Part shown: positions 52,439-64,000 of the stretch, in pieces
Position numbering within the stretch: the stretch's first letter is position 1
Layout: every line of letters starts with the position of its first letter
Assembly: GCF_016316925.1 (NCBI RefSeq)
Contig: NZ_JAEEGB010000038.1
Span: 62,001-126,000, forward strand
Direction of reading: 5' to 3'
Length of the DNA: 64,000 bases
Source: Clostridium aciditolerans
GTDB taxonomy: Bacteria; Bacillota; Clostridia; Clostridiales; Clostridiaceae
Notes under the pieces: generated by a model
What the model was told of the DNA's origin: nothing
Seen by the model: only the letters and a program-made list of their open reading frames with translations
The model's database searches: none
Program-made: the position numbers and the translations under genes

Positions 52439-53263
52439 TTACTTTTTCGTATACTTTCCTCTAAACTCATTAGGGGTAATACCAATATACTTTTTAAATA
52501 TTTTTGAGTAATACTCTGGACTACTAAAGCCCACTAAAGAACTAATAGTTGAAATTGAAAAGCTAGATTTTCTTAACAAGTCTTGAGATTTACTTAACCT
52601 AAAATTAATTAAATACTGTTGAGGACTAATGTTCATAACATCTCTAAAGCATTTGAAAAAATGACTTCTATCTATATTTAAACTCTTGGAAATTTCAGTT
52701 ACGGAAATTTGCTTGTTGTAATTTTCTTCAATAAATTCAACAGCTTTATCAGTATAGATTTCTTTAGGATTACTTAGCTTATTAGATTCATTCTCATATT
52801 CTTTAATAAGCTTACCAAAAACCTGATATAAAAATCCTAAGGAGCTAAAATAATCTCCATTTTTAAAAGAGAGGTAGATATTTAAAAAGTTATCCTTTAA
52901 TCCATTTTCAAAATCATAGGCAAATGTATAATTGCCATCGTAAAATCCACTCATTTTGAGTAATTTCTTACATTCTGTTCCATTAAAACCTACCCATCTG
53001 TAAACCCATGGATTATCTGAATCTGGATAATAATTATTATCTTTATAAGGTGGAATAAAAAATCCATCTCCTTTTTTTAAGTGATGCTTTACTCCATCCA
53101 TTATAAAGTAACCTTCTCCATCAATTATGTAATGAAGGAGATAATAATTAATATGAATATACTCAAAGGGCTTTGTTGGGGCGCAATATTCATAACCACA
53201 TTCATAAATAAACATTTCTTTACTTGGTCTTACATTTGTCTTTAAAATATCTACTTTATCCAA
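52439..53263 (-). CDS. AraC-family transcriptional regulator
   Basis: A 274-residue regulator. Residues 20-140 form an AraC-type cupin sensor (INYYLLHYIIDGEGYFIMDGVKHHLKKGDGFFIPP). Residues 170-272 form the double helix-turn-helix (ISVTEISKSLNIDRSHFFKCFRDVMNISPQQYLINFRL and GFSSPEYYSKIFKKYIGITPNEFR). It is divergent from the permease-lacZ operon, 280 bases away, and is the likely sugar-responsive activator of it. AAAGGTGAT precedes the ATG. Confidence 0.93.
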   Translation of the reverse strand: MDKVDILKTNVRPSKEMFIYECGYEYCAPTKPFEYIHINYYLLHYIIDGEGYFIMDGVKHHLKKGDGFFIPPYKDNNYYPDSDNPWVYRWVGFNGTECKKLLKMSGFYDGNYTFAYDFENGLKDNFLNIYLSFKNGDYFSSLGFLYQVFGKLIKEYENESNKLSNPKEIYTDKAVEFIEENYNKQISVTEISKSLNIDRSHFFKCFRDVMNISPQQYLINFRLSKSQDLLRKSSFSISTISSLVGFSSPEYYSKIFKKYIGITPNEFRGKYTKK

Positions 53264-53525
53264 AAGATATCACCTTTCTTTTTTCTTTTAAAATATCTTG
53301 AAAAAATAACTAGTCAATAAGCTTGTCCTCATTAGTACAAATGGTTAATATGCAACATAAGTACAATTAGGCAAAACATAACAATATGGAAGTAGTTGTG
53401 TAAAGGATTTATAATTTTATTATAGTATATGATATATCAGATTATTTTTAAAGTTCAATTAAAAAAACACTAGTGTAAAAATCCGAGATTTAACAATTAT
53501 TTATCTAAATTTTTATTTATTATAA

Positions 53526-55022
<1,497 letters not shown>

Positions 55023-55032
55023 TAAACCTTAA

Positions 55033-58104
<3,072 letters not shown>

Positions 58105-58124
58105 ATAATTACAATAAAAAAGGT

Positions 58125-58170
58125 GCTGTCTCCAAATAGAAAATAATTTCTATTTGGAGACAGCGGCCTT
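58125..58170 (+). terminator. Terminator of the permease-lacZ operon
   Basis: GCTGTCTCCAAATAGAAA pairs perfectly with TTTCTATTTGGAGACAGC (18 base pairs), then GGCCTTTGTTTTT. The GCTGTCTC end recalls the hairpin at 26102 and insertion-sequence terminal repeats. Confidence 0.88.
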
Positions 58171-58182
58171 TGTTTTTGATTG

Positions 58183-58309
58183 GGGCTGTTGTAAAAGGGA
58201 TATTTATAAATTTTGATGAATAAAAGCCATGTATATAAGGAAGTCTATTTTCCTATTTATGCATGGCCTGTGTTTTTATATAAGGTTTTTATGCATTTTG
58301 CAACAGCCC
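58183..58309. mobile_element. 127-base inverted-repeat element (MITE-like)
   Basis: The ends GGGCTGTTGTAAAA and TTTTGCAACAGCCC are inverted repeats with one mismatch in 14. Inside, GCCATGTATATAAGGAA pairs imperfectly with TTTCCTATTTATGCATGGC, so the whole can fold on itself. It has no open frame. The ends resemble those of Firmicutes insertion sequences, making it a candidate non-autonomous element. Confidence 0.75.
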
Positions 58310-58545
58310 AGATTTATTCTATAGAAAATCATAATATTTTAAAATTATGGATAACTTATGGTAATATTAATATATGAATATAGAAAAAATATTACCATTA
58401 ATTGGAATGCAAGAACTTCCATAATTAATTCCTTCTTCTCCGAAGCAGGACAGTATTTTTCTTGTTAATTAATCTGAAAAAGGTCTGAATATGAAGAGTT
58501 CTTGTATGTACAGTTATGATTAAATGAAGAAAAGGACGTGATAAT
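58310..58545. other. Intergenic region before the two-component genes
   Basis: With the preceding element this is the rest of a 440-base gene-free gap. It contains AAAATCATAATATTTTAAAATTATGG palindromic AT stretches and a GAAAAGGACGTGAT ribosome site for the regulator, with no further feature that I can support. Confidence 0.4.
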
Positions 58546-59205
58546 ATGGCAAATATATTAGCAATTGATGATGAAGAAGGAATTCTGGACTTGATAAAAG
58601 CAGCATTGTCAAAAGAAGGACATCAGGTTACTACAGTAAGTAACTTTTCTACATTTCCTGTGGAGCAGTGTTCGCATTATGATTTAATTCTATTGGATGT
58701 TATGATGCCTGATATAGATGGATTTACCCTATGTAGAAATATCCGTGACCTAGTAGATTGTCCTATTCTGTTTTTAACGGCAAAAACCATGGAAGAGGAC
58801 ATTATTCATGGACTTGGTATGGGTGGTGATGACTATATTACAAAACCCTTTGGACTGGGAGAGCTACGTTCAAGGGTGGCAGCTCATTTGAGAAGAGAGC
58901 AGAGAGAAAAACATCACAATTTTATTATATCTGGACTTAATTTCAAGCTATCAGCAAAAGAGGTCTTTGCAGGAGAGGATCTGATTCCTTTCACAAAGAG
59001 TGAATATGAAATTAGTGAATTCCTAGCGCTACATCATGGACAGGTATTTTCAAAAGAAAAAATATATGAGGCAGTGTTTGGTTTTGACAGAGAAAGTGAC
59101 AGCTCAGCTATTGTGGAACATATAAAAAACATCAGGGCAAAGCTGGCAAAAGTAAATTGCGCCACCATTGAAACGGTTTGGGGGATTGGGTATAAATGGA
59201 TTTGA
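58546..59205 (+). CDS. OmpR-family response regulator (SpaR/NisR-like)
   Basis: A 219-residue regulator. The receiver has IDDEE near residue 6, phosphoacceptor D in ILLDVMMPD near 51 and TKPF near 100; the winged helix follows (FTKSEYEISEFLALHHGQVFS, VWGIGYKWI). It overlaps the kinase gene by ten bases. Such pairs typically regulate lantibiotic-immunity transporters; the matching ABC operon (50037-52254) lies 6 kb upstream with the lacZ cassette between. Confidence 0.92.
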   Translation: MANILAIDDEEGILDLIKAALSKEGHQVTTVSNFSTFPVEQCSHYDLILLDVMMPDIDGFTLCRNIRDLVDCPILFLTAKTMEEDIIHGLGMGGDDYITKPFGLGELRSRVAAHLRREQREKHHNFIISGLNFKLSAKEVFAGEDLIPFTKSEYEISEFLALHHGQVFSKEKIYEAVFGFDRESDSSAIVEHIKNIRAKLAKVNCATIETVWGIGYKWI

Positions 59206-60572
59206 AAGGGAAAAGAAGCCTTCGCAGCATATTTATCAGGTATATACTATATTTCATATTGGGAACAGCTCTGCTGCTATTTTTGGATATGATGACATTT
59301 TCACTTATGCTCAATAGTAAGATAGTGCTGCCTGCCAATTACTTTGAACAGAAGATTGAAAGCAGTCGTGATACTATCTTAAAAGCAGACATTGTAACAA
59401 AGGATATGATACCTGAGGGATGCAGCTATGGAGTCTATAATGAGTCAGGTAAGATGCTTTATGGCAATTTCAATAGTAAAGCATCACAAAATGCTTGGAA
59501 TACCATCCAGGGTAATCAAAATAGTTCAGGGAGAAACCACTATTATAAGGTATTTCATAGGGATAAGCAGACCTGTATTGTTGAGTATTCTTTGACAGCA
59601 CAGTTTAGTCATCCATTATTAAGAAAATATTTTATGAATCCAGAATTATTCATTGGTATTTTATTCATTTGTCTTTTTATAGGAGAAGTATTATTGTTGT
59701 CTGCTAGGTTTGGAAGATATTTTTCCAAGGAAATGAAGATTCTGATGAAGGCAACAGAGCAGATAAAAAAGCAGAATCTTGACTTTCAACCTGAGCACTC
59801 TGATATCCGAGAAATTGAAGAGGTTATTAATTCTTTAAACCAAATGAAAAGCGCATTGAAAGATTCTCTAGAAAAACAATGGAATATGGAAAAATCAAGG
59901 AAGAATCAAATCTCTGCACTGGCCCATGATATTAAAACCCCTTTGACCATTATTAAGGGGAATGCAGAATTAATTAAGGAAACCTGTCAGGATGCAGAGC
60001 AGGTAAAATACAATGATTATATTTTAAAAAGCGCAGATGAAATTCAGCACTATCTAAAAATGCTGATAGATATGATAAAGTCAGAAGATACATTAGTCCT
60101 AAGGCCAGTTAGGATAGAAACTAAAGTATTTTTTCAAAAGCTTGTAGATCAGGAAAAAGCCCTAGCTTCTGAAAAAAACCTTGAGCTTATAAATGAACAA
60201 GATAAAATACCGGAATTTTTTTATGGAGATGAGGAGCTTTTATATCGAGCTATCATGAACGTAATTACAAATGCAGTTGAATATTCTCCTAAAAAGGGAA
60301 AGCTGCTTTTTAAAGTTCAAGGAACTGAAAAAAGCCTGAAGTTTTTGATTGCAGACAGTGGAAATGGATTTTCAAAAGAAGAATTAGAGTTTGCAACGGA
60401 ACAGTTCTATCGGGGCGATAAGAGTAGAAATTCTAAAAATCATTATGGTATAGGATTATCTATTGCAAAATCATTTATAAAATTGCACCAGGGAGAAATA
60501 GAATTATCTAATTCTACAAAAATGGGAGGTGCACAGGTGGTATTAAAAATACCACTAGACGCAAGAATATAA
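59196..60572 (+). CDS. Sensor histidine kinase (SpaK/NisK-like)
   Basis: A 458-residue kinase. TM1 at about 12-36, an extracellular domain of about 110 residues (to about 145), TM2 at about 150-170, HAMP-like linker, then ALAHDIKTPLTIIKGNAEL (H box, near 243), NVITNAVEYSP (N box) and HYGIGLSIAKSF (G box). HDIKTPLT is the variant common among bacteriocin-sensing kinases. It acts with the regulator it overlaps. Confidence 0.92.
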   Translation: MDLKGKRSLRSIFIRYILYFILGTALLLFLDMMTFSLMLNSKIVLPANYFEQKIESSRDTILKADIVTKDMIPEGCSYGVYNESGKMLYGNFNSKASQNAWNTIQGNQNSSGRNHYYKVFHRDKQTCIVEYSLTAQFSHPLLRKYFMNPELFIGILFICLFIGEVLLLSARFGRYFSKEMKILMKATEQIKKQNLDFQPEHSDIREIEEVINSLNQMKSALKDSLEKQWNMEKSRKNQISALAHDIKTPLTIIKGNAELIKETCQDAEQVKYNDYILKSADEIQHYLKMLIDMIKSEDTLVLRPVRIETKVFFQKLVDQEKALASEKNLELINEQDKIPEFFYGDEELLYRAIMNVITNAVEYSPKKGKLLFKVQGTEKSLKFLIADSGNGFSKEELEFATEQFYRGDKSRNSKNHYGIGLSIAKSFIKLHQGEIELSNSTKMGGAQVVLKIPLDARI

Positions 60573-60629
60573 TAGATAGAATTCAAAGGCGGAATATGAA
60601 TCTAATATAATAATCTAAGAGGGGAAATT

Positions 60630-62018
60630 ATGATAAATATAGATAATGAAAAAATATTAGATGTTTTAAAAAAACAAAAAGAATACTTCTATGAAGGGGA
60701 AACAAAAGATATTGATTTCAGGATAAGACAGCTTCAAAAACTTAAGGGAGCAATTCAAGACAATGAAAAGCTCATAATGGAGGCATTATATAAAGATCTT
60801 CATAAGCCAGAGTTTGAAGCTTACGCCACTGAAATAGGATATATATATGATAGCATAGGATACTTTATAAAAAACTTAAAAAAATGGGCAAAAGTAAGAA
60901 GAGTAAAAACTCCAACGGTACATTTTGGTTCAAGAAGTTATATATATGCAGAGCCCTATGGATCGGTTTTGATAGTGGGACCTTTTAATTATCCATTTCA
61001 ATTAATAGTGGAGCCTTTAATTGGAGCCATTGCTGCAGGAAATTGTGTAGTGATAAAACCATCTGAATACACAACGAATGTTTCGAAGATAGTATACAAA
61101 ATAATAAAGGAAAACTTTCATGAAAAATATATAGAGGTTATAGAAGGGGGAAAAGAAGAAACCTCGGTCTTAATTAATTCTCCTTTTGACTATATATTTT
61201 TTACAGGAAGTGTCGCTGTGGGGAAAATAGTTGCGGAGGCAGCAGCTAAAAATCTGGTGCCTGTTACTCTTGAACTGGGAGGTAAAAGTCCTACTATTGT
61301 TCATAAGGATGCAAATATAGAAAGTGCTTCAGAAAGAATAATTTGGGGAAAGTTTATGAATGTAGGTCAAACCTGTGTTGCTCCAGATTATCTGCTTGTT
61401 CATAAAGAAATTAAAGATCAATTAGTTTTTAAGCTTGTAGAAAAAATAAAAATATTCTATGGAAATAACCCTAAGACAAGCAAGGATTACGGAAGAATAG
61501 TCAATGAAAAGCATCTATCTAGAATTAAAGCATTAATTGATGAAGATAAGGTTATACTTGGTGGAGATTATGATACAGAAGAATTATATATGGCTCCTAC
61601 AATTATAAATAACGTAACCTGGGAAGATAAAGTTATGGAGGAGGAGATCTTTGGACCTGTACTGCCTGTTTTAGAGTATGAAGATTTAAATGAAATTATA
61701 AATAAAATAAACAGCAGGCCAAAACCACTAGCTCTATATCTATTTACTGAAAGTAGAGAAGTTGAGAAAAAGGTTGTAGAAAACATTTCTTATGGCGGAG
61801 GATGTATTAACGATACAATGACACATTTAGCAAGTCCATTCTTACCCTTTGGAGGAGTTGGAACTGCAGGAGTAGGTTCTTACCATGGACAAAGAAGCTT
61901 TGAAACTTTTTCTCATATGAAAAGTGTATTAAAGAAAAGTACCAGATTTAATTTAAAGTTTATTTTTCCACCCTATACTAAGAAGAAAGTAGCTATGCTC
62001 AGAAGAGTTATGAAGTAG
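60630..62018 (+). CDS. Aldehyde dehydrogenase (class 3 type)
   Basis: A 462-residue NAD(P)-dependent enzyme. FTGSVAVGKIVAEAAAKNLVPVTLELGGKSPTIV holds the cofactor loop and catalytic glutamate, NVGQTCVAPDY the catalytic cysteine, and EEIFGPVLPVL the conserved C-terminal block. The short length and KKQKEYFYEGETKDIDFRIRQLQKLK start match the ALDH3/YwdH group, which often ends in a basic or membrane-associating tail (here KKKVAMLRRVMK). It oxidises medium to long aliphatic aldehydes. Single gene with GAGGGGA site. Confidence 0.95.
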   Translation: MINIDNEKILDVLKKQKEYFYEGETKDIDFRIRQLQKLKGAIQDNEKLIMEALYKDLHKPEFEAYATEIGYIYDSIGYFIKNLKKWAKVRRVKTPTVHFGSRSYIYAEPYGSVLIVGPFNYPFQLIVEPLIGAIAAGNCVVIKPSEYTTNVSKIVYKIIKENFHEKYIEVIEGGKEETSVLINSPFDYIFFTGSVAVGKIVAEAAAKNLVPVTLELGGKSPTIVHKDANIESASERIIWGKFMNVGQTCVAPDYLLVHKEIKDQLVFKLVEKIKIFYGNNPKTSKDYGRIVNEKHLSRIKALIDEDKVILGGDYDTEELYMAPTIINNVTWEDKVMEEEIFGPVLPVLEYEDLNEIINKINSRPKPLALYLFTESREVEKKVVENISYGGGCINDTMTHLASPFLPFGGVGTAGVGSYHGQRSFETFSHMKSVLKKSTRFNLKFIFPPYTKKKVAMLRRVMK

Positions 62019-62030
62019 CGGAAAAGTAAC

Positions 62031-62068
62031 AAGCACTATCATTACAGTTGTATTGATAGTGTTTTATT
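62031..62068 (+). terminator. Terminator of the aldehyde dehydrogenase gene
   Basis: AGCACTATCA pairs with TGATAGTGTT and is followed by TTATTTTT. Confidence 0.85.
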
Positions 62069-62069
62069 T

Positions 62070-62096
62070 TTGATAAAGGTAAAAATAAGCTATAAT
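62070..62096 (+). promoter_or_regulatory. Promoter of the restriction-modification gene
   Basis: TTGATA and TATAAT with a GTAAAAATAAGC spacer segment and following ATGTATATACAGC, almost the same sequence as the promoters at 25829 and 36289, though the spacer is two bases shorter (15). Confidence 0.65.
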
Positions 62097-62134
62097 ATGT
62101 ATATACAGCATGAGTATTCTGGAGGGAAAAATAA

Positions 62135-64000
62135 ATGAGCATAGACAATTTAATTAAAAGATTACAAAACATTATGAGACAAGATGCAGGAATAGATGGA
62201 GATGCACAAAGAATAGGGCAGATAGTATGGATACTTTTTCTAAAGGTATATGATACCAAAGAAAAACTTTGGGAGCTGAATGATGATTATGTCTCTATAA
62301 TTCCAGAAGAGCTTAGATGGAGAAACTGGGCAGCTTACAATAAAGATGATGAAGCGATGACAGGAGATACTCTATTGGATTTTGTAAATGAACAGCTATT
62401 TCCTGCATTGAAATCTTTAGAGGTATATGAAACAACGGAAAAGAGAAGTGCAATAGTTAAGAATGTATTTGAAGGCGCTTATAATTATATGAAAAACGGG
62501 TTTCTTTTAAGGAAGGTTATAAATGCAATAGATGAAATTGATTTTACAGAATATGAAGAAAGACATGCTTTTAATGATATTTATGAAAGGATAATTAAAG
62601 ATTTACAATCTGCAGGAAAATCAGGTGAATTTTATACACCACGTGCTGTCACTGATTTTATAGCAGAGGTTCTTAATCCTCAAATTGGAGAAAAGATAGC
62701 TGATTTTGCCTGTGGTACCGGCGGATTTTTGACTTCTGCACTACGTATATTAGAGAAACAAATAAAGACACCACAGGACAGAGAACTGGTACAAAAAAAT
62801 ATATATGGAATAGAAAAAAAGTCTCTTCCACATTTACTTTGTATGACAAACCTTCTGCTGCATGATATAGATGAACCAAGTATTGAACATAAGAACTCTT
62901 TGGAAGAAAACATAATAGATTATAAAGAAGAAGATAAAGTAGATGTGATTATAATGAATCCTCCCTATGGAGGAACAGAAGAAGATACAATAAAAATTAA
63001 TTTCCCAGTGGAAATGCAGTCTTCTGAGACAGCAGATTTATTCATAGCATTAATACTATATAGACTTAAGGAAAAGGGCAGAGCTGGAGTTGTATTGCCA
63101 GATAACTTCTTATTTAGCCATGATATAACATCTTTAAATATTAAAAGAAAGCTAATAGAGGAGTGTAATCTTCATACTATAGTAAGACTTCCAAAAGGAG
63201 TTTTTGCGCCTTATACAGATATACCAACGAATCTATTATTTTTTACTAAGACTGGTTCAACTAATGAAGTTTGGTACTATGAACATAAGCTGCCTGAAGG
63301 ATATAAAGTTTATAGCAAGACTAAGCCTATAAACAAGGAAGAATTTGGACCAGAATTAAAATGGTGGAATGAAAGAGTAGAGAATGAATATGCATGGAAA
63401 GTACCTTTAAGCCAGATTATAGGAAACAATTATAACCTAGACATAAAAAATCCTAAGAGCAACATAAATACATATTCACAGATAAGCAATGATATGATAT
63501 GTGAGCGTTTTGATAAATCTAGCACTTCTATTATGAATTATTTAGAAAAAGTAAGAACTGAATTGACGGAGCTAACTAAGAGTAAAAGTGAGACTGACTA
63601 TAATACTTACAAAATTGGTGATTTGTTAACAAGAGTTAAAGAGGCAGTTAATATAGAGGATGAAGTTTACTATAACAGAGTAACAATAAAGACAAATAAC
63701 CAGGGAATAACATTAAGAGATACTAAAATAGGCAAGGAAATCGGAACCAAGAGGCAGTTTAGAGTTAGAAAAGGTCAATTTTTATTATCTAAAATAGATG
63801 CAAGGAATGGAGCCTTTGGAATAGTGCCAGAGGAACTTGATAAAGCAATAATTACAGCGAACTTCTGGACCTATGAAGTAAATCATAAGCTTTTGGATAT
63901 TGAATGGTTTAATCTATATGTATCCCTTCCTGAATTCATCGAAATTTGTGAGAAGACCAGTTCTGGTTCAACGAATAGAAAATATTTAAAGGAAAAAAGG
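62135..64000 (+). CDS. hsdM: Type I restriction-modification methyltransferase with fused recognition domain (partial)
   Basis: The frame is open for 622 codons to the window edge, so the C-terminus is missing. Residues 1-150 form the HsdM helical N-terminus, DFACGTGGF at 190-198 is the SAM-binding motif I, and NPPYGG from residue 275 is the catalytic motif of N6-adenine methyltransferases. From about residue 490 (KIGDLLTRVKEAV...) to the edge the sequence has the form of an HsdS target-recognition domain (RVRKGQFLLSKIDARNGAFGIVP; SSGSTNRKYLKE). An M-S fusion with at least one recognition domain is therefore likely. GGAGGG precedes the ATG. Partner hsdR and hsdS genes may lie beyond the edge. 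Confidence 0.9.
   Translation, partial: MSIDNLIKRLQNIMRQDAGIDGDAQRIGQIVWILFLKVYDTKEKLWELNDDYVSIIPEELRWRNWAAYNKDDEAMTGDTLLDFVNEQLFPALKSLEVYETTEKRSAIVKNVFEGAYNYMKNGFLLRKVINAIDEIDFTEYEERHAFNDIYERIIKDLQSAGKSGEFYTPRAVTDFIAEVLNPQIGEKIADFACGTGGFLTSALRILEKQIKTPQDRELVQKNIYGIEKKSLPHLLCMTNLLLHDIDEPSIEHKNSLEENIIDYKEEDKVDVIIMNPPYGGTEEDTIKINFPVEMQSSETADLFIALILYRLKEKGRAGVVLPDNFLFSHDITSLNIKRKLIEECNLHTIVRLPKGVFAPYTDIPTNLLFFTKTGSTNEVWYYEHKLPEGYKVYSKTKPINKEEFGPELKWWNERVENEYAWKVPLSQIIGNNYNLDIKNPKSNINTYSQISNDMICERFDKSSTSIMNYLEKVRTELTELTKSKSETDYNTYKIGDLLTRVKEAVNIEDEVYYNRVTIKTNNQGITLRDTKIGKEIGTKRQFRVRKGQFLLSKIDARNGAFGIVPEELDKAIITANFWTYEVNHKLLDIEWFNLYVSLPEFIEICEKTSSGSTNRKYLKEKR

Overview
The window is AT-rich DNA (roughly 30% GC by eye) from a spore-forming, motile Clostridium-like Firmicute. 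Supporting signs are strong GGAGG ribosome sites with frequent TTG/GTG starts, a Spo0E-type phosphatase, a clostridial c-di-GMP-II riboswitch, a Firmicutes LexA box, many U-tailed terminators and three chemoreceptors. It is chromosomal housekeeping and accessory DNA in many short operons. No prophage, CRISPR array or complete insertion sequence is visible, but small inverted-repeat elements and several decayed genes are.

Region by region. 0-5 kb: ArsC/Spx-like protein, hemerythrin, an HTH-DUF2087-GIY-YIG fusion, an ogt-alkA-adaA alkylation repair set, and a glutaredoxin whose UxxC motif is encoded with an in-frame TGA (probable selenoprotein). 5-9.3 kb: peptide-binding lipoprotein facing a VanX-type dipeptidase / class A beta-lactamase-fold protein / dipeptide epimerase operon, suggesting cell-wall peptide salvage. 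9.7-17.5 kb: chemoreceptor, nitroreductase, Spo0E-like protein, an RR-ABC-HK detoxification-type module, L,D-transpeptidase. 17.9-23.3 kb: ribose-type sugar ABC transporter with ROK kinase and SIS isomerase. 23.4-28.4 kb: MBL hydrolase, CGNR regulator and flavin reductase, tRNA-Gly(CCC), YitT, Gfo/Idh/MocA dehydrogenase. 28.6-34 kb: His-rich protein, ECF S component and methyltransferase followed by remnants of a metal or corrinoid transport locus and a cobalamin riboswitch that has lost its gene; between them a vanadium-haloperoxidase-like protein. 34-37 kb: small proteins and a flagellin whose variable region is a von Willebrand A domain. 37-45 kb: SOS-type DNA polymerase IV operon, chemoreceptor, His-rich peptides, TPR lipoprotein. 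46-50 kb: APC permease and a chemoreceptor under a c-di-GMP-II riboswitch. 50-60.6 kb: lantibiotic-immunity-type ABC transporter and a two-component system, separated by an AraC / APC permease / LacZ cassette. 60.6-64 kb: aldehyde dehydrogenase and a truncated-by-window type I methyltransferase with a fused target-recognition domain.

The most unusual items are the vWA-domain flagellin, the TGA-containing glutaredoxin, a family of tandem structured intergenic elements with GNRA-capped terminator hairpins at 12.6, 37.6 and 43.0 kb that look like undescribed small RNAs, a 12-bp hairpin wedged between a strong Shine-Dalgarno and the start codon of the c-di-GMP-controlled chemoreceptor, and a mobile inverted-repeat element present in three forms (0.4, 16.7 and 21.5 kb).

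Start codons were corrected where an upstream start lacked a ribosome site. All family calls are from reading the protein sequence; no database search was run.
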